DNA from: Epiperipatus broadwayi
Lineage: Eukaryota > Onychophora > Udeonychophora > Euonychophora > Peripatidae
Length of the DNA: 64,000 nt
Assembly: GCA_028023455.1 (NCBI GenBank)
Contig: JAQFVV010006428.1
Location: forward strand, 975,501-1,039,500
Direction of reading: 5' to 3'
The translations under genes were made by a program, and so were the position numbers. This document shows positions 57,423 to 64,000 of this stretch, one piece after another. How positions within the stretch are numbered: the first letter of the stretch is position 1; each line of letters starts with the position of its first letter. The notes under the pieces are model-generated. The model ran no database searches and was not told where the DNA came from. It saw only the letters and a program-made list of their open reading frames with translations.

Positions 57423-59263
57423 TTCAATAATGGTACAGGTCACTGGATGGTGCTGTTGCTAGTCAAAAATGTTGAAATATATAGTTTACTGACGCTGGCT
57501 GTAATGATCTGTGGTGTGGTAGGCTAATTTCTGGCAATTACACATTTAGTTGAAGTGACCTGTTTTTACTGTCTGAATGATCACCATTGAACCTTCTGTA
57601 TCATATAATTTGAGGGGGTGTATATTTGAATTCAACACAACTTTTTTAATATTATTAAATCAATTTTTATTTTACATTCAAATTACATACTATTATGTGG
57701 AAAAATTTATCGAAGAGTCATATTTTTTTAAGTTTGTTTTGAAGGGTGTAAAATTAGACAAACTTTGTTTGTAAGCATGATTTATTTGATAAAGACATTA
57801 TCCATGAGATCTTTGAGAGAACAACAAAATGGCGCATAGTTATTTATTTTTTAATGTTAAGTTTACAAACTTATTTTTTAAATGTATGGTGATTAAAAGA
57901 AAAAAAAGGTATAATAAATTGTTTACTATATACTTTCTAAAAAAATGTCCGAAAAAGGTAATAAAAAGACGTTTCTATTTTCTCCAACAAAAACAAAAAC
58001 ACTGGCGATTAAAAAAAAATAAAACTACACCTGGGTCTCATTTTATGCAGTAGATATGTTCCTCGGAAAATGTGCACAAAAGAAATTGCACAAAAATAAA
58101 TGTAACTTACCTTGAAAAATGGGGGATAGGTTCTATTATTTTCAGAAATTGGCATAAAAGCAAAGCAACAAGAAAAAATTGCTTTAAAATTTGCATCAAA
58201 AAAATAAGGAAATAAAGTATGACTAATAAAAAATTTCAAATATTTGAAAAAAATTAATACAAGACAAACTTTTTTTACTTTTTTTATTAACTACAATATT
58301 TAATTTTACATTTTTTCATACATATTTTAATAATTACTGCTATTTGACAATAAGCGTTCATTTGTGAACTAGTAAGAAATCAGATTCGTGATGTGATGTA
58401 CAACTAGTGCCACTTTTGTGCTGTGTTAATGGTTTTCTGTTTCTATATTTAAAAAATGACATCGCAATCAAAACAAAAAGATTATACATTATCATTAGAA
58501 AGATTATTTTCAGTTTATAAAATCAATAAAATCTTCGTTATCATTTATTTTAAAAATCTAAAAAACTATTTATTTCTGTTAATATCTAACAAAATCCGTT
58601 TTAAAAGTTTAAAATTTTGGAATATTTATTGTGATATTTTTATATGTACATATAAATCTATTATTATTATTTACTCAGTATAAGTAGGTTATTTACATAC
58701 AAGCTAAGATTCTAAATACAGCTTCGGGCTATATTCACATTAGCTGCTAATATAACATTTTATTTGTAAAAAAAAAGTATTTCAAGTGAAAATAATTTAT
58801 TAATAATTTAAATTTCTTGATATCTAATAAATATAGTGAAATATGAATGATATTAAGAAGAAACATGAATCGCATAACTTCAAAATCGCATTAAAATAAT
58901 CCACATAAAATGAGACCCAGGTGTACAGTAAATTGTTCACTATAGTTTTTAAAATATAGCACTTGTTTAATAATATGTCAAAAAAAAAAAAGAAAAAATA
59001 AGGTTCTTTACTATTTATCTAATAAAAAAGAAATTAAGATTAAAAATACTATATTTAATCAGTTCTTTAATAATATGTCAAAAAAGATCAGTTCCTTACA
59101 AATATCTCAAGAAAAAAGTTAAGAATAAAGACAACGTTCTTTACTATTTATTTTATAAAAAAAAAAAAACCATGATATTTAATACTATGTCATGGCTAGG
59201 TAATGTTATATTTCAATGTTTTTGACTAGCAATGTCACCATACAGTGACCTGTATCATTGTTG
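57423..59263. mobile_element. Inverted-repeat-bounded element, 1.84 kb
   Basis: Outer arms 57423-57480 and 59206-59263 are reverse complements (ACAGGTCACTG, GCTAGTCAAAAA). A second inverted pair, CACCTGGGTCTCATTTTATG (58028-58047) with 58904-58923, lies inside, so the arms may be one long decayed repeat. Interior frames (57577-57774, 57829-58053, 58456-58683) are Lys/Phe/Ile-rich with no recognised transposase motif. Confidence 0.65.
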
Positions 59264-59505
59264 ATCCTTGTTGCAAAGAGTCTAATACAGAAATACTTCT
59301 ATTATTATTTTTTAATTTTTGTAACTCCATAAAGTGTATTATTTTACAATTTAATTTTAAAAATATGAATTTCTTATCTTCTTCAAACACATGTACTTTG
59401 ATTTGTTAAAAACAAAAATCTTACTTGGTATTTTTCTAACCCTAACCATATCTTTTATAAATTATAATAAAATTCTAAGAAAAAATACCTATCATTTTTA
59501 TTTTA

Positions 59506-60265
59506 TCAAACATCACATAATCATAATTTCATAAGCTTACACCATCTATTAATAATGAACAACCTCTCCATATAATAGGTCCATCAAGTACAAGCCTTAG
59601 TAATCAGTAGATGCAAGGTTTGTGCATAAACTCTCTATCTAGTGTTTATTCATCTAATATTCCCAGAGTACATTCTATCTAGTGGATTTCATCAGTGAGG
59701 AGTCTTGGGTCCCTGTACATTGATCTTAGGATTCGATGCAACCTTCCAGAAACAACTTCTTACCCATTTAGTTATCTATAAATCTAGAAATACCCATTAG
59801 TTATCTATAAATCTAGAAAGTCACCATTATCTTACATTTTAGGATAGGTATAAAATCATCAAAACATCAGGTGATTATCATTTCATATGTTTACACAGGC
59901 TGTTACTAATTAGTAATGCCACCAATTGCAAGCCATCATAATCAATGCAAGATGGCTTGAGCATAAAAATCCTGTATAGTACTTACTATCCATTATCTTT
60001 AGACTAATTTCTTGCTTGTGGCTTTCATCAGTGAGAAGGCTTAGATAAAAGGTAGCTGTTGAAAGGTTGTATTTGATTGCAAGCTGAAGGTATCATGCTC
60101 TTAAATCCAAGAACCTTCACTGATGAAAGCCACAAGCTAGAAACTAGACTAGAGATATGAAATGAGTAGGCAGTAGATATAATTTTTATGCACAAACCTT
60201 TATGCATCCATTGATTACTTTGCCATGCACTTGGCAGCACTACCGTATGGAGAGTTTACTGCCAT
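59506..60265. mobile_element. PLE-tail/retrozyme-like family, copy D (old)
   Basis: Two diverged minus-oriented units (from ~59506 and ~59865) join a plus-oriented partial unit ending with TATGGAGAGTTT near 60245. CTTTCATCAGTGAG and CACTGATGAAAGCCACAAGC mark the hammerhead-like positions near 60030 and 60118. It is the most decayed copy in the window and has no clear target-site duplication. Confidence 0.72.
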
Positions 60266-60921
60266 TTTTATTCTCTGAAGAATTTTAATCTTGTTCAGAT
60301 CTCTTATTTTTTTAAACTCTTTCCTCTTTGGTCGATTAATTTATTCAAATATTATGTACTTTTAAATAAATCAGTACAATAAATATTAAAAACTTTTACA
60401 CAGGAAGTAAAGATAAATAGATTTTCCTCAACTGCAAAATTAATGTTTGAAATAATCGTATCAATATTAATAAATAGGTTACTCATTAGCAATTGTTTCC
60501 CATCTGTGCTTCATAATGACATAATATATGAGTACTTCAATGCATATAAAGAAGATATAACTAGAATATTATATGTGGATGGAATATATATATATATATG
60601 AGAGACTAAAAGATTTTTAAATTGTGATTTCATGCATATATAAAATAGTATATGAATAAAATATATTAGTGTCTCAATATCTTTGTGTCATGTTTCGGAT
60701 AGTGCATACATAAGATAGTTTTCCAAATTCACCAGTGGCAAAATCTATTCCTTACTCACTGCACTATAAAACACGAAACACCAATTACAGTTGCTTCTTC
60801 ATAAATTTAAATTCAACCAACATAAAAAATAGCAATTTCTTTTTTAATAGCTGACTATTTGTAATCTCCCCAGTCTAATAATCTCATTCAAATAATATTA
60901 ATATCATTTATGTTTTTATTA
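60266..60921. other. P4HA intron, nothing recognised
   Basis: AT-rich with a TA run near 60586. Confidence 0.55.
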
Positions 60922-61080
60922 TTTTTACCTATGTTTTTTAGAACCCACTATTGATGGTTTCGATTGCCCCAGTAATCTTCATCAGAACTTCTACTTATAT
61001 TCTCAATGTAGAAGTTCTGAAGATTTCTGGGACAATCAAAATGATCAATAGTGGGCTGTAAAAAGCATTGTAAAAAGTAA
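60922..61080. repeat. Palindrome with a hammerhead-like motif on the minus strand
   Basis: Arms about 60922-60998 and 61001-61080 are reverse complements (CCCACTATTGAT, GAACTTCTAC). The left arm on the minus strand reads CTGATGA (60985-60979), stem GATT/AATC, then GAAAC (from 60961). The right arm keeps only CTGAAGA and CAAAA at the matching places. Confidence 0.78.
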
Positions 61081-62435
61081 TAAATAACATAAATGATAAT
61101 AACATTATATGGAATTGGGAATGCAATAAGAAAGATAAAGTTATAATCCCACTCAAACTGATCATAATATATATAATAGATACAATAGAATTTAAAATTG
61201 TATCAATATAAGTATGTTTCCATCTTTATTAATAAAAGCAAGATATTAGTTAAATAACCATTGTCTTTTTTTAATTTGCATTAATTATTCAACCTTCTAA
61301 CAGACAGAACTTTTTTTATTAGTCCTGGTGGCAATATTTGTCAATGTTCAACTTTTGATTTCTGTAACGACAACTTTATTTTATACTAAAATGCAATAAG
61401 TTAGATTTTATTTATTAAAAAATATAATTTGACAAATGAAAAACATTCTAACAAAATGTATTGAAAAATGAGTTAGAAATGAGAAGAAAAACTGTTTTTA
61501 TCATTCAATGCTTGACAGGAATACAGATATAAAAAAAAAACCATAATCTTTTTTGATTCTAATTTATTTTTAAAACATGAATAAATAGAGGTTAATCACT
61601 GATAAATATATCAAAATCTGGTTGACAATATTAAAAACTTCTTATATTTTTAAAATATGTCAAAAATTCTCAACACAGTGATTCTAATGAAAGTTAATTT
61701 CACAAGGCATCTTTATATTGCCACCATAGTTTTTATTTGTTAAAATTAAAGCAAAATTTATTAACTTATATTTCTACAAATTAATAAAATATGAATAAAA
61801 TGTTACCATGTAATCTTTTGGTTTTAAATATGTATTATACAATTACTATATAAAAATAATAAGAAAAATTTAATAAAGTAGCAGAAAAATTATATTTTTT
61901 ATTCAAAAAGTTCTCTTAAAAAGTAAAATCATAAATGCTGTGGAACCAGACATAAAAAACAAAACCAGATATGAAGAATAGATTAAATATATTTCAATGT
62001 TTTATACCTGTCTGGAAAATACTCATTTCTTTAAAAAAAAATTTAAAATTAATAAACCATAATATGCCAGATCACCCTTTTAGCATTAAAAAAAATTCTA
62101 CAAAAATATCATTACAGATACTAATAGAAAAGTGATCTAAAACAAAAGAATTACTACACTATTTCTGACATAAATCTCATTGATGATTGTTGGAACTGTT
62201 AATAAAGAAATTAAAAAAAAAAAATTAAAAAATTAATACTGTGTTTTAAAAAAAAATGTAATATTTTGAAATATTAATTAATATTTAAAATATTCCAGAG
62301 TTTATTTTAAATTATATATGTAATTTTGTCCATGTTCATTTCTAATTTTCCTATTTAAAAAACTTTAATCATACATGTATACAAAATATGTTTTCACATG
62401 TGGATGCACTCATTTAATAGTACTTTCATATATAC
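61081..62435. other. P4HA intron or downstream, nothing recognised
   Basis: AT-rich with many A runs. No P4HA catalytic exon was found. Confidence 0.55.
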
Positions 62436-64000
62436 ATATATATGAAAAACAAAAAACAAGTTAAATTAGCTAACGCTTGTATTTATGATCAACAGATGGT
62501 GTTTTACCAAAAACACCATCAAAGCGTGTTTGTTTACATAAACGTCAGAGTAAGCATTCACTATCTCTTTCATTAGATCCACCCTCAGATCATGATTTCA
62601 AGCTGATTTGCTATCATCAATGAAGGATAGGAATAAAAAACTAGATCTAAACAAACTCTGAGCGTTTCTGAAACAATTTCTATTCAGCTTGCAAGCATGA
62701 ATCTTTTAGACACGTAATGTCTTCAAACTCAGCATAGCAAGCCAGATAGCTATATGGGTCTGATATCAGTTCAGTTTCACCAGATAGTAGAAGCCTCTGC
62801 AATATATATCATTGCAAGAAAACTTCAAAGGTACATTTATGAAAAACAAAAAAAACAAGTTAAACTTGCTAATGCTTGTATTTATGATCAACAGATGGTG
62901 TTTTACCAAAAACATCATCAAAGGTGTTTGTTTACATAAATGTCAGAGTAAGCATTCACTATCTCTTTCATTAGATTCACCCTCAGGTCATGATTTCAAG
63001 CTGATTTGCTATCATCAGTGAAGGATAGGAATGAGAAACTAGATCTAAACACTAAATTCTGAGCATTTATGAAACAATTTATATTCAGCTTGCAATGATA
63101 TATATTGCAGAGGCTTCTACTATGGGGTAAAACTGAACTGATATCAGACCCATATAGCTATCTGGCTTGTTATGCTGAGTTTGAAGACATTACATGTCTA
63201 AAAGATTCACGCTTGCAAGCTGAAGATTCACGCTTGCAAGCTCAATAGAAATTGTTTCAGAAACGCTCAGAGTTTAATGTTTAGATCTAGTTTCTTATTC
63301 CTATCCTTCACTGATGATAGCAAATCAGCTTGAAATCATGATCTGAGGGTGGATCTAATGAAAGAGATAGTGAATGCTTACTCTGGCGTTTATGTAAACA
63401 AACATGCTTTGAAGGTGTTTTTGGTAAAACGCCATCTGTTGATCATAAATACAAGCGTTAGCAAGTTTAACTTGTTTTTTTTTTTTTTTTTCATAAATGT
63501 ACCTTTGAAGTTTTCTTGCAATGATATATATTGCAGAGGCTTCTACTATGTGGTGAAACTGAACTGATATCAGACCCATATAGCTATCTGGCTTACTATG
63601 CTGAATTTGAACACATTACATGTCTAAAAGATTCACGCTTGCAAGCTGAATAGAAATTGTTTTAAAAACACTCAGAGTTTAGTGTTTAGATCTAGTTTCT
63701 TATTCCTATCCTTCACTGATAATAGCAAATCAGCTTGAAATCATGATCTGAGGGTGGATCTAATGAAAGAGATAGTGAATGCTTACTCTGACGTTTATGT
63801 AAACAAACACGCTTTGATGGTGTTATTGGTAAAATGCCATCTGTTGATCATATATATATATATATATAGCTATCTAGTTTGTTAAGCTGGATTTGAAGAC
63901 ATTACTTGTCTGATAAATTTCATGCTTTCAAACTGATAGAAACATATTTGATAAATGCTGATTTTAGAGTTAGTATTTAGATCTAGTTTCTAGTCTTTCA
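62436..64000. mobile_element. ~400-bp-unit array, two forward then three reverse units
   Basis: Forward units begin near 62440 and 62840 (period ~400, ACAAGTTAAA...CAACAGATGG). At about 63093 the orientation flips, and reverse units run from there, from ~63516 and, in decayed form, from ~63860 past the window edge. In the reverse-unit sense, CTGATGA (63311-63317), stem AGC/GCT and GAAA (63332-63335) form a hammerhead-like core. TTCA before it can pair with TGAA after the following stem. Short frames (62754-62939, 63355-63579) are shadows of the repeat. Confidence 0.85.

Overview
This is an AT-rich, intron-dominated stretch of an invertebrate animal nuclear genome. An arthropod, possibly a chelicerate, is my best guess, but the sequence alone does not settle it. 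The only host gene I can support is a prolyl 4-hydroxylase alpha-subunit (P4HA-like) gene on the + strand. Five exons (6653-6838, 17173-17333, 17418-17508, 28657-28823, 55440-55610) have canonical GT/AG borders and fully compatible phases. Read in order they follow the family: end of the N-terminal region, the peptide-substrate-binding region, the linker, and the entry to the catalytic domain. The signal peptide and first exons, and the Fe(II)/2-oxoglutarate catalytic core, were not found and probably lie outside the window. Introns measure 10.3 kb, 84 bp, 11.1 kb and 26.6 kb.

The rest is intronic or flanking DNA filled with mobile elements. From left to right: a TTA microsatellite and a 4.8-kb block bounded by inverted repeats (1-4910); small hairpin/MITE elements, SINEs and a T/C low-complexity tract with a GC-rich core (8.3-17 kb); an L1/Tx1-like LINE relic (14.5-15.4 kb); a Penelope-like element (PLE) relic (19.4-20.2 kb); a 2.7-kb block between 213-bp direct repeats (23.3-26.4 kb); a mariner-like transposase relic (27.8-28.3 kb); a Ty3/gypsy pol relic (33.8-35.8 kb); a PLE relic (37.9-38.3 kb); a TRIM-like LTR element with target-site duplication, PBS and PPT (39.3-41.1 kb); a 5'-truncated PLE (41.8-43.2 kb); a young near-complete PLE (44.7-49.2 kb); an RTE-clade LINE relic (52.3-54.9 kb); and a ~400-bp-unit inverted/tandem array at the right edge (62.4-64 kb).

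The most interesting theme is the PLE and PLE-like material. The two best-preserved coding PLEs carry an inverted, truncated copy of their 3' part on the left and have 12-14 bp target-site duplications. A separate non-coding family with a ~400-bp unit (354-448, 4244-4745, 26865-27501, 50857-51698, 59506-60265) uses the same inverted/tandem layout, and its best copies have 12-14 bp duplications. It carries a conserved hammerhead-ribozyme-like three-way junction (CTGATGA, short hairpin, GAAA), so it looks retrozyme- or PLE-terminal-repeat-like. Similar cores occur in several otherwise unrelated repeats here (49.8, 55.0, 61.0 and 62-64 kb). Whether any of them self-cleaves cannot be decided from sequence alone.
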